From Bacteroidota bacterium (GTDB lineage: Bacteria; Bacteroidota; Bacteroidia; Chitinophagales; Chitinophagaceae), in contig JAPLEH010000014.1 of the NCBI GenBank assembly GCA_026391455.1, forward strand, positions 1 through 57,457: a DNA stretch of 57,457 bases. The letters are read 5' to 3'. This document shows, piece after piece, positions 9,215-18,962 of the stretch. The position numbers were made by a program, and so were the translations under genes. Position 1 is the first letter of the stretch; every line of letters begins with the position of its first letter. The notes under the pieces are model-generated. The model was not told the origin of the DNA, did no database searches, and saw nothing but the letters and a program-made list of their open reading frames with translations.

Positions 9215-9958
9215 CTAGCTATTGCGAATCAGGCTGATAAATTTTTCCATTCCTTTTCGCTTTCCTTCATCGAGTATATAACTAAGGTGCAATTTGTAAT
9301 ATTTGCCGAGATCGTAGAGCCCGGTTGCTTCCTTTTCCACGATCTCATCAATATGCTCCAATCCCATGGCATTGGCCGCATCAAATTGCGCAATGAAATC
9401 ATCCGGCAATTTTCGGGTACTCACCCAGGCAGCAAACACGAATGGCAAACCGGTGATCGCCCGCCATTCTGATCCGAGATCATAAATGAAGGTGGAAATT
9501 TTACGCTGTTCCAATGCCCGGTCACCGATTACCAACCCTGCAGAGGTTCCCTTTATTTCCGCCCGGTAATCTTCTCCGGTAGCCTGAATGATCTCCGGGT
9601 TGATACCCCAATATTCCCGCATCAGGTACTTGAGCAATTCCACCGAAGTACGGCTTTGGTAATCCAGGTATACTTTTTTTATCTCCGTCATCGGTACTTC
9701 ACTGAATAGCGCCACCGATGCGATCTCACCTTCTGCACCGATACAATGATTGCCAACTATATGATATTCCGGTAAACCCGGAATAGCTGCCACCGGAATA
9801 AGCCCGAGATCTATAGCGCCCTCCTTCAATAGTTGCGCTACCCGCGAGGGATAATCACCTGTCAGTTCGATCAACTCATTAACCGGCGGGCGTTGCAGCC
9901 CATAAATGAGTGGTCTGGTGTTCAGGTAATTTACAATGCCTGTCCGAATCTTCTTCAA
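9215..9958 (-). CDS. mqnA: Chorismate dehydratase of the futalosine menaquinone pathway
   Basis: MqnA converts chorismate to 3-enolpyruvyl-benzoate, the first step of the futalosine route to menaquinone. The protein starts KKIRTGIVNYLNTRPLIYGL, the hallmark N-terminus. It continues with a periplasmic-binding-protein-like fold (DYPSRVAQLLKEGAIDLGLIPV, IGAEGEIASVALFSEVP, DYQSRTSVELLK). I chose the TTG at 9958, which gives 247 residues. The upstream ATG at 10000 would add 14 untypical residues and lies upstream of the best promoter. Divergent from purB with overlapping promoter elements. No other mqn gene is in the window. Confidence 0.88.
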   Translation of the reverse strand: MKKIRTGIVNYLNTRPLIYGLQRPPVNELIELTGDYPSRVAQLLKEGAIDLGLIPVAAIPGLPEYHIVGNHCIGAEGEIASVALFSEVPMTEIKKVYLDYQSRTSVELLKYLMREYWGINPEIIQATGEDYRAEIKGTSAGLVIGDRALEQRKISTFIYDLGSEWRAITGLPFVFAAWVSTRKLPDDFIAQFDAANAMGLEHIDEIVEKEATGLYDLGKYYKLHLSYILDEGKRKGMEKFISLIRNS

Positions 9959-9964
9959 TTGATT

Positions 9965-9985
9965 TATTTTTGCGGGGCAAAGGTA
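9965..9985. promoter_or_regulatory. Overlapping divergent -7 elements of purB and mqnA
   Basis: Plus strand: TATTTTTG at 9965-9972 is a perfect -7 box for purB (start 10018). Minus strand: TACCTTTG read from 9985 to 9978 is a perfect -7 box for mqnA. The two boxes are 5 bp apart, so the two polymerase footprints would overlap. No clear TTG -33 box was found for either. Confidence 0.6.
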
Positions 9986-10017
9986 CTGAATACCAACCAA
10001 CCAATTAACCCAACTAC

Positions 10018-11352
10018 ATGGAACTCACCCCGCTCACCTCCCTTTCAGCCATCGACGGACGCTATCGCAAACAGGTTCATCACCTGGATGAATATTTTTC
10101 TGAGTATGGACTGATGAAATACAGAGTGCTGATCGAAACCGAGTACCTGTTGTTTCTGGAGAAAAAGAAATTCCTCAAACTGTCCGGTAAAACCAGAAAA
10201 CACCTGCAAAAGACCGTGGAAGAATTTGGCATTGATGATGCGCAGGAAATAAAACAGATCGAATACACCACCAACCACGATGTAAAAGCCGTTGAATATT
10301 ATTTAAAAAATGAACTGGAAAAATCGGGCGGAGCGGATGTAAAAGAATGGGTTCATTTTGGACTCACATCACAGGATATCAACAACACCGCTATCCCCCT
10401 TTCCTGGAAACAGGCCATAGAATACGAATATTTGCCGGGCCTGCTTAACCTGAATACGGAATTAAAAATTCTGGCCGCCAATTGGAAAGATATTCCCATG
10501 TTGGCGCATACACATGGCCAGCCGGCCAGCCCTACCCGGCTGGGTAAAGAGATCATGGTGTTTACTGAACGTTTACAAAACCAGATCGAACAATTCATTG
10601 GTATACCCTTCACAGGAAAATTTGGCGGTGCTACGGGTAATTTCAATGCACACCATGTAGCATTCCCAAAAACAGACTGGGTAAAATTTGCCAATGAATT
10701 CCTGCAGCATCTGGGCATTTCCCGTCAGCAATACACTACACAAATTGAGCACTACGACAACCTGGCCGCTCATTTCGATTGCATGAAACGGATCAATACG
10801 ATCCTCCTGGATTTTTGTCGAGACATCTGGACCTATATTTCCATGGATTACTTTACACAAAAAACGAAAAAGGGTGAAGTGGGTTCTTCTGCTATGCCGC
10901 ATAAAGTAAACCCGATCGATTTTGAAAATGCAGAAGGTAATCTGGGAATGGCCAATGCGATATTTGAACATCTGGCCGCCAAACTCCCGGTATCCCGGTT
11001 ACAACGCGATCTTACCGACTCTACCGTACTCCGGAATATCGGTGTCCCTTTTGCGCATACCCTCATCGCATTCCGGTCAATAGAAAAAGGGTTGGGCAAA
11101 TTGGTGATCAATGATGCCGCCATATACAATGACCTGGACAATAACTGGGCCGTGGTGGCAGAAGCGGTACAAACCGTTTTGCGGAGAGAGAAATATCCAA
11201 ACCCTTACGAAGCATTGAAAGAACTGACTAGAGGGAATAAAAAAATTGACCAAAAAGCCATACATGATTTTATTGCAGCGTTGGAAGTAAGTGATTCGCT
11301 GAAAAAGGAACTGAAGAAAATCACCCCGCATAATTATACAGGGATTTACTGA
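10018..11352 (+). CDS. purB: Adenylosuccinate lyase
   Basis: 444 residues, normal for the family. It carries out two fumarate-releasing steps: SAICAR to AICAR, and adenylosuccinate to AMP, in purine synthesis. The fumarase/aspartase superfamily signature is plain (GEVGSSAMPHKVNPIDFENA, ~286-310, holding the catalytic serine loop), together with HTHGQPASPTRLGKE (~162-176) and TTNHDVKAVEYYL near residue 85. Cytoplasmic homotetramer by family knowledge. The gene stands alone, with a promoter overlapping that of mqnA. Confidence 0.97.
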   Translation: MELTPLTSLSAIDGRYRKQVHHLDEYFSEYGLMKYRVLIETEYLLFLEKKKFLKLSGKTRKHLQKTVEEFGIDDAQEIKQIEYTTNHDVKAVEYYLKNELEKSGGADVKEWVHFGLTSQDINNTAIPLSWKQAIEYEYLPGLLNLNTELKILAANWKDIPMLAHTHGQPASPTRLGKEIMVFTERLQNQIEQFIGIPFTGKFGGATGNFNAHHVAFPKTDWVKFANEFLQHLGISRQQYTTQIEHYDNLAAHFDCMKRINTILLDFCRDIWTYISMDYFTQKTKKGEVGSSAMPHKVNPIDFENAEGNLGMANAIFEHLAAKLPVSRLQRDLTDSTVLRNIGVPFAHTLIAFRSIEKGLGKLVINDAAIYNDLDNNWAVVAEAVQTVLRREKYPNPYEALKELTRGNKKIDQKAIHDFIAALEVSDSLKKELKKITPHNYTGIY

Positions 11353-11436
11353 TCGTAAGCGCGTTATCAGTATTACAGCGCCTTTTTATCTGAAATTGTG
11401 AGCGTCTGTGAAATACGTTTAACTTCGGGTATTACC

Positions 11437-14049
11437 ATGAAAAAAACACTTTTCATCTTTTCTCTGTTCTTTACGTTAACAGGTATTTCCCAAACTAAAA
11501 AATCACCTGTCCGTCCGGAAAAAGGAATGCAACGCCCGTTCACTTCTGTATCCATTGGTGGCATCATCAATACCTATACGCCCGTAATATCGCTCACACC
11601 CTGTGTAAATGGTTTGGTGGTGGAAGATGCCAGTACATTCAATACCGGAGATACGGTGCTGCTTATTCAAATGAAGGGGGCCATTATTGACACTACGAAC
11701 ACCTCTGCTTTTGGCACGATCACCGATAATAAAAATGCCGGCAATTACGAAATCAATTATGTAAAAAGTAAATCCGGTAATACCATTGAACTGCTGAATA
11801 CCATATCGCGGTCATATGACCTGCCGGGAGGAAAAGTGCAACTGGTACGGATTCCCTATTATCAAACTGCGGATATCACCACCACACTTAGTTGCCTGCC
11901 CTGGGATGGCAATAAAGGCGGGGTGCTGGTTTTGCATGCAAGAGATTCCGTGATCATGCATGCCGCAATAGACGTTTCGGGAAAGGGATTCAAAGGGGGG
12001 GCCGATCCGGTAAGCATACCATCGAATTTTAATTGCTACGAGAATCAATATTTCTATCCTCCCGTGCCTGATCTGGCATCAGAAAAAGGGGAAGGCATTG
12101 CTATCCTTTCCGTTGCGAAATCCTATGGTAAAGGGCATGCAGCAAATGCCGGAGGCGGAGGTAATTCACACAATTCCGGTGGCGGTGGTGGTGCGAATGC
12201 CGGTACGGGTGGATTTGGCGGATATAATTTTGAAGGGACACCTTGTGATGCAGCTCCATTCGACAACCGGGGCATAGGAGGTATTGCGAATGTTTATTCC
12301 GCAGCGGCCAACAAAATATTCCTGGGCGGTGGCGGTGGAGCCGGACATAGTAACAATCCACAGGCTTTTCAATCCATCGGCGGCAGTGGTTCGGGAATCA
12401 TTATCCTCATTACAGATAAACTGGTTTCAAACGGTAACAATATCATTGCAGGCGGAGCACCCGGTTATTATTGTGGCAGTGGCAGCGCAGCCTGTCATGA
12501 AGGAATGGGTGGTGGCGGCGGTGGTGGTACGGTACTGATAAAATTAAACACCATCGTGGATCCCCTCGTCGTGGATGTAAGCGGCGGCAAAGGGGCCGAT
12601 ATGACGGCGAATGGCTTTCTTAAAGTAGGCCCAGGTGGTGGTGGTGGTGGCGGTTTAGTATGGGTATCCACTCCCACTACACCAGCAAATATGACAGTAA
12701 CAAATGCCGGCGGTATCGGAGGTGTATGCACCGGATATTCCAATAATCCATGGGGAGCGGTTGCAGGCCAGGCTGGATACATGCTGAATAATCTTTCGAT
12801 TCCTTTTGATAATATTCTTTTTAAACCGAATATCGATTCCGTTAGGATTACTCAGGCGCGTGTGCGTTGTGATAGCTTTCAATTCAACGGACTTGCATTC
12901 ACTAATACCAATGCTATTGCAAGTTGGCAATGGTACTTTAGTGATGGCGGAACGTCCAACACACAAAACACAGGGCACCAATTCAATTCCGGAACACATA
13001 CGGTAAAACTCGTTGTAACCGATATCAATGGCTGTAAGAACAGTATTGAAACAACCGTTATCACCGCTGCATTAACAGCCAATGCCGGTCCGGATGATCT
13101 GATCTGCAGCCCCAATTCTGTTGTATTGCAGGGAAGCAGTACGGGTGCCACTCAATATTCCTGGAGCCCGGCCACGTATCTGAATAATCCCTCTATTCCC
13201 AACCCCACGGCCACGCCACCAGTTACAACAACTTTTTATTTATCGGCTATTAATGCGGATGGATGTTCAAGTACCGATTCAGTGATCATCACGGTGCGTT
13301 CTCCCAATGGATTTTCCATTAACCCTCCTGCAACCGTATGCCAGAACCAATCGTTCCAGTTATCCGCATCCGGAGGCGATATTTATGCCTGGCAGCCGGC
13401 CAGTACATTGAGCGACCCAACGATCTTTAACCCGGTGGCCAATCCTACCGGCACCACCACCTACTTCGTATCAATAACAGATATTATCTGCGGAAATACG
13501 GCTAATCTTTCCACCACGATCACCATACGATCTTTACCGCTCATACGTGCAGGAAAATCTAATGATATTAATTGTATTGTATCGAGCAGTCGCCTCACAG
13601 CGGTTGGCGGCACAAGTTATAGCTGGACACCGGCTGGTACGTTGAACAATGCTGGCATTTCCACGCCCACCGCCAGTCCGGTAGTAACCACCACCTACCA
13701 GGTAAAAGGTACCGATGCAGCAGGTTGCAGTAATACCGACACCGTACAAGTGAAAGTGAATTATAATGAGAAAGGCGGTTACCTTATGCCCACTGCCTTT
13801 ACACCCAACAATGATGGATTAAATGATTGCTATGGTGTAAAACTCTGGGGCAATATCACGGAAATCGAATTCAGCATTTATAACCGCTGGGGGCAACGCA
13901 TCTTTTATTCCACCCGAGCCGATGCCTGCTGGGATGGCACATTTAAAGGTGAATTGCAAACGCCCGATGTTTATGTATATACGATAAAGGCCAAAACAAC
14001 CTGTGAGCCGGCAGTATTCCGCAAAGGCACATTTGCTTTGATCCGATAA
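11437..14049 (+). CDS. Large gliding-motility-associated (T9SS type B) adhesin-like protein
   Basis: 870 residues from the Met at 11437 (MKKTLFIFSLFFTLTGISQ signal peptide). A start at 11398 would put 13 residues before it and is unlikely. Order: an N-terminal β-rich domain (~45-230), glycine-rich segments (~235-430) with GGGG runs, a PKD domain (~500-545), three ~85-residue Ig/PKD-like repeats ending in NADGCSSTDSVIITV-type motifs, and a C-terminal gliding-motility-associated domain (PTAFTPNNDGLND ... IYNRWGQRIFYS ... DVYVYTIKAK). That last domain is the type B signal for T9SS export, so the protein should be secreted and surface-attached. Followed after 24 bp by another surface protein gene. 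Confidence 0.88.
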   Translation: MKKTLFIFSLFFTLTGISQTKKSPVRPEKGMQRPFTSVSIGGIINTYTPVISLTPCVNGLVVEDASTFNTGDTVLLIQMKGAIIDTTNTSAFGTITDNKNAGNYEINYVKSKSGNTIELLNTISRSYDLPGGKVQLVRIPYYQTADITTTLSCLPWDGNKGGVLVLHARDSVIMHAAIDVSGKGFKGGADPVSIPSNFNCYENQYFYPPVPDLASEKGEGIAILSVAKSYGKGHAANAGGGGNSHNSGGGGGANAGTGGFGGYNFEGTPCDAAPFDNRGIGGIANVYSAAANKIFLGGGGGAGHSNNPQAFQSIGGSGSGIIILITDKLVSNGNNIIAGGAPGYYCGSGSAACHEGMGGGGGGGTVLIKLNTIVDPLVVDVSGGKGADMTANGFLKVGPGGGGGGGLVWVSTPTTPANMTVTNAGGIGGVCTGYSNNPWGAVAGQAGYMLNNLSIPFDNILFKPNIDSVRITQARVRCDSFQFNGLAFTNTNAIASWQWYFSDGGTSNTQNTGHQFNSGTHTVKLVVTDINGCKNSIETTVITAALTANAGPDDLICSPNSVVLQGSSTGATQYSWSPATYLNNPSIPNPTATPPVTTTFYLSAINADGCSSTDSVIITVRSPNGFSINPPATVCQNQSFQLSASGGDIYAWQPASTLSDPTIFNPVANPTGTTTYFVSITDIICGNTANLSTTITIRSLPLIRAGKSNDINCIVSSSRLTAVGGTSYSWTPAGTLNNAGISTPTASPVVTTTYQVKGTDAAGCSNTDTVQVKVNYNEKGGYLMPTAFTPNNDGLNDCYGVKLWGNITEIEFSIYNRWGQRIFYSTRADACWDGTFKGELQTPDVYVYTIKAKTTCEPAVFRKGTFALIR

Positions 14050-14073
14050 AAAGGAACGTTATAAACGATCATT

Positions 14074-15747
14074 ATGAAGTTAGCCCTGATAGTAAGTCTG
14101 CTTTTTATAAACTCTGTTTCAGTAACGGCACAAGTAAATCTGAACAAGGGGCTGGTGGCCTGGTTCCCCTTCAACGGTGATACAAAAGACTATAGCGGCA
14201 ATAATAACCATCCGGTGTTTGACAATACCAGTACAGCAACGGGCCGGGCCGGTGAAAAAGGAACTGCCCGCTATTTTAATGGAAGAAATAATTACCTGCG
14301 TATTGCCAACAATCCATCGGTTAATCCAAAGGAATTCACGCTCATGGCGATCGTAAAGCCGATGGGTTTTTACAATGGAAATTGTTACAATAATTCCATT
14401 ATCGATAAAGGCCGGGCAGATTATATCCGGGGCGTATATGGATTGCGCTTTACCGCCGGAGAATATACCCTTGGCGATTGCAGTGATCCCAGTCCGGATC
14501 ATCAGAATTTTGTGGGCACAGCATATATCAATGCGGGATGTACGTCCAAAGAGCTGTATGTACGAACCAATACCTGGTACTGTGTTATTTATACCTTCAG
14601 CCAGAACAGTTCAAAAATGTATGTAAATGGCCGCCTTATCAGCAGCTCTGAAAACGAGTATGCGGTGGGCAGCAATACGGATGATTTATTTATTGGCCGG
14701 AAAGAGAGTAATCAGTTCCCCTATTGGTTCAATGGAATAATGGATGAAATACGGATCTACAACCGGCCGCTCAGTCAGGAAGAAGTAACTGCACTCTGCG
14801 ATAAAAAAAATGATCCGCCTGCACCCGATCTGTCCTGTAGTCCCGAAAACAAATTTGCTGCGAATTTCAACTATACGGTAAATAATTGTTTTAATGTAGC
14901 GTTCAAACTCACAGATTCAAAACTAAAGAAACTGAAATCCGTATACTGGACGTTTGGGGATGGCAGTTCATCTCAAAAAACAATGCCGGAACACCAGTAT
15001 GTCAAGGAAGGGACTTATAAAATAACAGCTATTACCACCAGCATATCTGGCTGCAGGGATACTATTACACGAAAGATTCAACTGCAATCACTCCAGGTCG
15101 ATTATACGTTCAGCGAAGAAGGCAATCCCGGAGAGATAAGGTTCAAGGTGAAAAATAACCTGGCTTACTATCGCTGGCAACTGGGTGATGAAACCACGGT
15201 TGGTGGTGAATCAACTTTCTCGCACCGTTATGCCCAAAGCGGTGAATATACGGCTATCCTTATAGCCAAAAACAATGCAGGCTGCAGGGACACCGTGCGC
15301 AAACGGATCGCCATCAGGCTTCCGGATTCCATCAACAGTATTATAGCTGCCACAACAACTGAACCTGTTGCCATCTTCAACCCGCTACCCGTTTCCCTTG
15401 AAAAAAGAGATAAAGAGGTGGCAAAAGATATTAGCGTGCAAAGTGATTCGGTCCGCCTCCTGATTTATGATAATGGTATTATTGACGGTGACAGCATTAC
15501 GCTGGTATACAACAATGAAGTGATACTTACGCACCAGCACCTTACTGCCAAACCATTGGTCATTGTGCTGAAGCTGGATCCTGCCTTAAAAACAAATGAA
15601 TTGCAGATGTATGCTGAAAACCTGGGGTCTATACCGCCTAATACGGCACTACTGATAGCAGACGATGGGAAAAACCGCTATACGGTGAACCTCAGCTGTA
15701 CACAAAAAACGAATGGCACCGTCTATTTCAGCCGGAAATTAAATTAA
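14074..15747 (+). CDS. LamG-like / PKD-domain exported protein
   Basis: 557 residues with a signal peptide (cleavage near VTAQ). Residues ~25-245 form a LamG/concanavalin-A-like jelly-roll fold: LVAWFPFNGDTKDYSGNNNH, SVNPKEFTLMAIVKP, MYVNGRLI, NGIMDEIRIYNRPLSQEEV. Two PKD domains follow (~275-350 with VYWTFGDGSSS, and ~355-415 with RWQLGDETTV). The C-terminal ~100 residues (SVRLLIYDNGIIDGDSITL) form a separate β-rich domain. No classical T9SS sorting domain is evident. It probably binds carbohydrate at the cell surface and is co-transcribed with the type B adhesin 24 bp upstream. Confidence 0.82.
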   Translation: MKLALIVSLLFINSVSVTAQVNLNKGLVAWFPFNGDTKDYSGNNNHPVFDNTSTATGRAGEKGTARYFNGRNNYLRIANNPSVNPKEFTLMAIVKPMGFYNGNCYNNSIIDKGRADYIRGVYGLRFTAGEYTLGDCSDPSPDHQNFVGTAYINAGCTSKELYVRTNTWYCVIYTFSQNSSKMYVNGRLISSSENEYAVGSNTDDLFIGRKESNQFPYWFNGIMDEIRIYNRPLSQEEVTALCDKKNDPPAPDLSCSPENKFAANFNYTVNNCFNVAFKLTDSKLKKLKSVYWTFGDGSSSQKTMPEHQYVKEGTYKITAITTSISGCRDTITRKIQLQSLQVDYTFSEEGNPGEIRFKVKNNLAYYRWQLGDETTVGGESTFSHRYAQSGEYTAILIAKNNAGCRDTVRKRIAIRLPDSINSIIAATTTEPVAIFNPLPVSLEKRDKEVAKDISVQSDSVRLLIYDNGIIDGDSITLVYNNEVILTHQHLTAKPLVIVLKLDPALKTNELQMYAENLGSIPPNTALLIADDGKNRYTVNLSCTQKTNGTVYFSRKLN

Positions 15748-15754
15748 CCTTTTA

Positions 15755-16255
15755 CTACCGCCGGACAATAAACACCAGCAATTCCTTCTCCCCTTCCATT
15801 TTGGATGTATGCGGTTGAAATCCGGCCTTCAGTAATACTTTTTGAGAAGCAATATTCGGTTGTTCCGTAACGCCGTATATTTCATTGAGCGGTGTTTGTT
15901 CATAAAAATAGGTCATCCCTCTTTTTGCCACTTCGGTGGCATAACCTTTTCCCCAGAAAGCCGGCAGGAAGGAATAACCCATTTGCGTTTTTTCCGGTTC
16001 ATCCGGTATCGGTATAATCACAAAGCAGCCTACGAATGTGCCACTTAGTTTCTCTTCCACCGCCCAGAAACCTTTGTAATCAGTCGGGTCAGCGGCCAGT
16101 ATTTTATCTCTTAAAAAAGTATCACTCTCCTCCCGGGTGCGCGGCGGACGGATATACTGCATTACATCCGGATTGCCCTGCAACGAATAATAATGATCAT
16201 AATCTCCGGCTGTAAAAGTCCGCACCACCAGCCGCTCTGTTTCAAAAAGAATCAT
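15755..16255 (-). CDS. GNAT-family N-acetyltransferase (RimJ/RimL type)
   Basis: 166 residues. It opens with FETERLVVRTFTAGDYDHYY, typical of Acetyltransf_3 / RimJ-RimL-like enzymes. The acetyl-CoA-binding region is QMGYSFLPAFWGKGYATEVAKR (motif A, about residues 101-122), followed by NIASQKVLLKAGF. It transfers an acetyl group from acetyl-CoA to an amino group on an unidentified protein or small molecule. Convergent with the LamG gene, only 7 bp away. Upstream lies a repeat-rich intergenic stretch. Confidence 0.9.
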   Translation of the reverse strand: MILFETERLVVRTFTAGDYDHYYSLQGNPDVMQYIRPPRTREESDTFLRDKILAADPTDYKGFWAVEEKLSGTFVGCFVIIPIPDEPEKTQMGYSFLPAFWGKGYATEVAKRGMTYFYEQTPLNEIYGVTEQPNIASQKVLLKAGFQPHTSKMEGEKELLVFIVRR

Positions 16256-16287
16256 ACTCTATTACTCAATTAACGAATGAGAACTAT

Positions 16288-16433
16288 TCAACCTGCCTGC
16301 CGGTAGGCATGGCAGGCAGGCTTATGCAACCTATGTAACTTATTCAACCTATGTAACTTATTCAACCTATGCAACCTCTTCAACTTTTTAAACCTATGGA
16401 ACCTCTTCAACCCGCCACGGCGGGCACGCCTCT
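16288..16433. repeat. Intergenic repeat cluster (CAACCTATGTAAC-type units and GCCTGCC hairpin)
   Basis: Begins with a perfect 10-bp inverted repeat, CCTGCCTGCC at 16292-16301 and GGCAGGCAGG at 16311-16320. Degenerate tandem units then follow up to the prfC stop: TTCAACCTATGTAACTTA, CAACCTATGCAACC, AACCTCTTCAAC. A second hairpin, CCCGCC/GGCGGG, lies near 16410-16425. No ORF. The same unit type recurs at 34283-34357. Confidence 0.8.
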
Positions 16434-18026
16434 TCAACCTCCCTTATGTATTTCACTCGTAAAATGAAATTCAATATCCGGGTTGTTTGATTTTTCCGTG
16501 TTAAGAAACCATTCACTCTGGGCCAGGTATATCATATGACCATCTTTATCTTCGCCGATATTGGCCTGTTTGAAGCGGGAGAATTCCAGCAATTTCTTTT
16601 CGTCTTTACTCGTAAGCCAGCAGGCTTTATAGAAGGGCAACGAGTTGAATACAACCGAAGCTCCGTATTCATGCAACAGGCGGTATTGAATCACTTCAAA
16701 CTGCAGTTCACCCACACATCCGATGATCTTTTTATTGCCCCCAAACTGGGTGAATAATTGCGCCACCCCTTCATCCGTTAATTGCAACAACCCTTTTTCG
16801 AGTTGTTTAGTCTTCAGCGGATCTTTGTTCACCACTTCCTTGAATATTTCCGGGGAGAAGGAAGGAATACCGGTAAAAAAGAAATCCTCTCCTTCTGTAA
16901 GCGTATCGCCGATCTTGAAATTACCCGTATCGAAAAGGCCCACCACATCACCCGCATAGGCATCTTCGATCACACTTTTATCACGGGCCATAAAGGAATA
17001 GGGATTGCTGAATCTAACGTCCTTGTCTAACCGCACATGGTGAAAATATTTATTTCGTTCAAATTTACCCGAGCATACCCGGAAAAACGCGATGCGGTCG
17101 CGGTGTTTGGGATCGAGGTTAGCATGTATCTTAAATACGAAACCGCTCATCTTATCTTCTTCCACATTTATTTCCCGCTTGGTGGTGGCGCGGCTACGGG
17201 GCGTCGGGGCAATGCGGATAAATGTATCCAGCATTTCTTTTACGCCGAAGTTGTTGATCGCACTACCAAAGAATACCGGTGCTACTTTCCCTGCCCGGTA
17301 ATCTTCGATGTTCAATTCACCGTGTACGCCATCTACGAGTTCCACATCCTCGCGCAGTTGGTGGGCATCTTTCTCTCCCAGTTTGTCCACCACGATCTGC
17401 TCATCAAGTCCGGATATGGCAATGGCATCTTCATCATTGCCCTTGGTATTGGCGGTAAACAACAGGAGGTTTTTATCGTGCAGGTTGTACACCCCTTTGA
17501 ATTCCTTACCGCTGTTGATCGGCCAGGTCATGGGATGCAAGGCTATTTTTAATTCTTTTTCTATTTCTTCCAGCAGATCAAACCGGTTCTTTCCATCACG
17601 GTCCATTTTATTGATGAACACGATCACCGGCGTATCGCGCATACGGCAGACTTCCATCAGCCGGCGGGTTTGGTCTTCCACCCCATTTACACTGTCGACC
17701 ACCAGGATTACACTATCCACGGCAGTAAGTGTGCGGTAGGTATCTTCCGCAAAATCTTTGTGACCGGGTGTATCCAGCAGGTTGATGAGTGTGTTATTAT
17801 ATTCAAAACTCATTACCGATGTGGCTACGGAGATACCACGCTGCCTTTCGATCTCCATAAAGTCGCTGGTAGCGTGTTTTTTGATCTTGTTGCTTTTCAC
17901 CGCTCCCGCTACCTGGATGGCACCACCAAAGAGAAGAAATTTCTCTGTTAAGGTGGTTTTACCGGCATCGGGGTGAGAAATGATGGCGAATGTTCTGCGT
18001 TTTGCTATTTCCTGATGATATTTCAT
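16434..18026 (-). CDS. prfC: Peptide chain release factor 3
   Basis: 530 residues, the usual length. RF3 is a translational GTPase that recycles RF1/RF2 from the ribosome after termination. The G1 motif [20 protein letters not shown] (17-36), RGISVATSV (switch I/G2), DTPGHKDF (G3) and [12 protein letters not shown] (G4) are all intact. EF-Tu-like domain 2 and the RF3 C-terminal domain ([19 protein letters not shown]) are present. A perfect -7 box lies ~85 bp upstream, and the leader contains short repeats. Downstream is a repeat cluster. Confidence 0.97.
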   Translation of the reverse strand: MKYHQEIAKRRTFAIISHPDAGKTTLTEKFLLFGGAIQVAGAVKSNKIKKHATSDFMEIERQRGISVATSVMSFEYNNTLINLLDTPGHKDFAEDTYRTLTAVDSVILVVDSVNGVEDQTRRLMEVCRMRDTPVIVFINKMDRDGKNRFDLLEEIEKELKIALHPMTWPINSGKEFKGVYNLHDKNLLLFTANTKGNDEDAIAISGLDEQIVVDKLGEKDAHQLREDVELVDGVHGELNIEDYRAGKVAPVFFGSAINNFGVKEMLDTFIRIAPTPRSRATTKREINVEEDKMSGFVFKIHANLDPKHRDRIAFFRVCSGKFERNKYFHHVRLDKDVRFSNPYSFMARDKSVIEDAYAGDVVGLFDTGNFKIGDTLTEGEDFFFTGIPSFSPEIFKEVVNKDPLKTKQLEKGLLQLTDEGVAQLFTQFGGNKKIIGCVGELQFEVIQYRLLHEYGASVVFNSLPFYKACWLTSKDEKKLLEFSRFKQANIGEDKDGHMIYLAQSEWFLNTEKSNNPDIEFHFTSEIHKGG

Positions 18027-18033
18027 GATAAAA

Positions 18034-18067
18034 AAGTCGGGAAGTCAGAAGACGGTAAGTCGGGAGA
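18034..18067. repeat. AAGTCGGGA repeat in the prfC leader
   Basis: AAGTCGGGAAGTCAGAAGAC is followed by a second AAGTCGGGAGAC copy at 18057-18067. Low-complexity tandem units of this kind, like the other two types in this window, sit in non-coding DNA. Here they lie between the predicted transcription start and the prfC start codon. Confidence 0.55.
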
Positions 18068-18109
18068 CGATTTCCGTAATGCTGGGCTTCAATAAAGCTT
18101 TTAAGGCGG

Positions 18110-18117
18110 CAAAGGTA
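18110..18117 (-). promoter_or_regulatory. -7 element of prfC
   Basis: TACCTTTG on the minus strand is a perfect match to TAnnTTTG. It gives a predicted leader of ~75-80 nt before the prfC ATG. No clear -33 TTG was found at the expected distance. Confidence 0.5.
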
Positions 18118-18188
18118 CGGTTTGGGAGGGAAATATAAAGAGGAGAACGGTGGCCCTTGAATCAATAGTTGACCGATTTATTTACTGT

Positions 18189-18962
18189 TTATTGTGCTAA
18201 TTTATATATCCGCACCAGCATCGCATACAATTCCGGATGATTTTCCTTCAACCGCTCGGGTTGTTCAAAAAAGTACTCAGAGATCACGGCGAAAAATTCG
18301 GTGGTATTCGTAGCGCCATACATATCAATATCGGATCCGTACATCCGCATGTGCGCAATGGTGTTTTCCATGAGCTGTTTCCATTGAGCGGTATATTTCC
18401 GTTCCAGTATGATCTCGGGTACGCCATCCATGGTGCCATCCATTTTATCCACGAGGTGTACGAACTCATGGATGGCGGTATTGTGTGTACTCTGCTCATT
18501 GATAAATCCCTGTCGTAATTGCCATTTGGTGATGATCATTACATGTTGCATGGGGCCATTACCCACCATTCCGGCCGCGTTGCGGTCGGGCCCTGCCTGG
18601 TCATAATCGGTATTGAATGCACCAGGATAGAGCAACACTTCATGGAGGTTGATATATTGCCAGTCGCGGATCGCAAATACGGGTATAATGGCACCGGCAC
18701 CGATCAATAGCCGGTCGAGGTCTTCCACTTCGGCATTTACCCCAGTGATGGTGATGGAGGACAAAAACTGTTCGAGCCTTTTTTCAAACTGTTCTTTGTC
18801 ATTTTCCGGCAACCCGCGATAAAACTTTACATAGCTGTTTAATATTTCCCGGTAGTTTTCGGGAAGAATGATTGCCTCTTTGGCAACCCGTATCCTGAAT
18901 ACAAACAGAATAATGAGTACGATTAAACCCAATCCGATTAAAGCCTGCCAGATGGTGAACAT
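18189..18962 (-). CDS. MtfA-family zinc metallopeptidase, membrane-anchored
   Basis: 257 residues. An N-terminal membrane helix (~5-25, ALIGLGLIVLIILFVFRIRV) is followed by the peptidase domain of the M90/MtfA family. The zinc motif HEFVHLVDKMDG (HExxH plus the following D) lies around residue 165, with a downstream glutamate in TTEFFAVISEYFFEQPE. E. coli MtfA interacts with the glucose regulator Mlc. Here there is no evidence for that partner, so only a proteolytic or regulatory role is inferred. A near-consensus -7 (TAACTTTA) lies just upstream of the ATG, suggesting a very short leader. Confidence 0.87.
   Translation of the reverse strand: MFTIWQALIGLGLIVLIILFVFRIRVAKEAIILPENYREILNSYVKFYRGLPENDKEQFEKRLEQFLSSITITGVNAEVEDLDRLLIGAGAIIPVFAIRDWQYINLHEVLLYPGAFNTDYDQAGPDRNAAGMVGNGPMQHVMIITKWQLRQGFINEQSTHNTAIHEFVHLVDKMDGTMDGVPEIILERKYTAQWKQLMENTIAHMRMYGSDIDMYGATNTTEFFAVISEYFFEQPERLKENHPELYAMLVRIYKLAQ

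Noticed and set aside
12101-12782. Minus-strand ORFs opposite the glycine-rich adhesin
   Set aside because: They arise from GGT/GGC glycine codons read as Pro/His/Tyr-rich frames.
16320-16433. CRISPR array
   Set aside because: The units are degenerate, without constant repeats and unique spacers, and no cas gene is present. The same holds for 57010-57320.
17037-17552. 171-residue plus-strand ORF in prfC
   Set aside because: Antisense to intact GTPase motifs of RF3, with no supporting promoter or domain.
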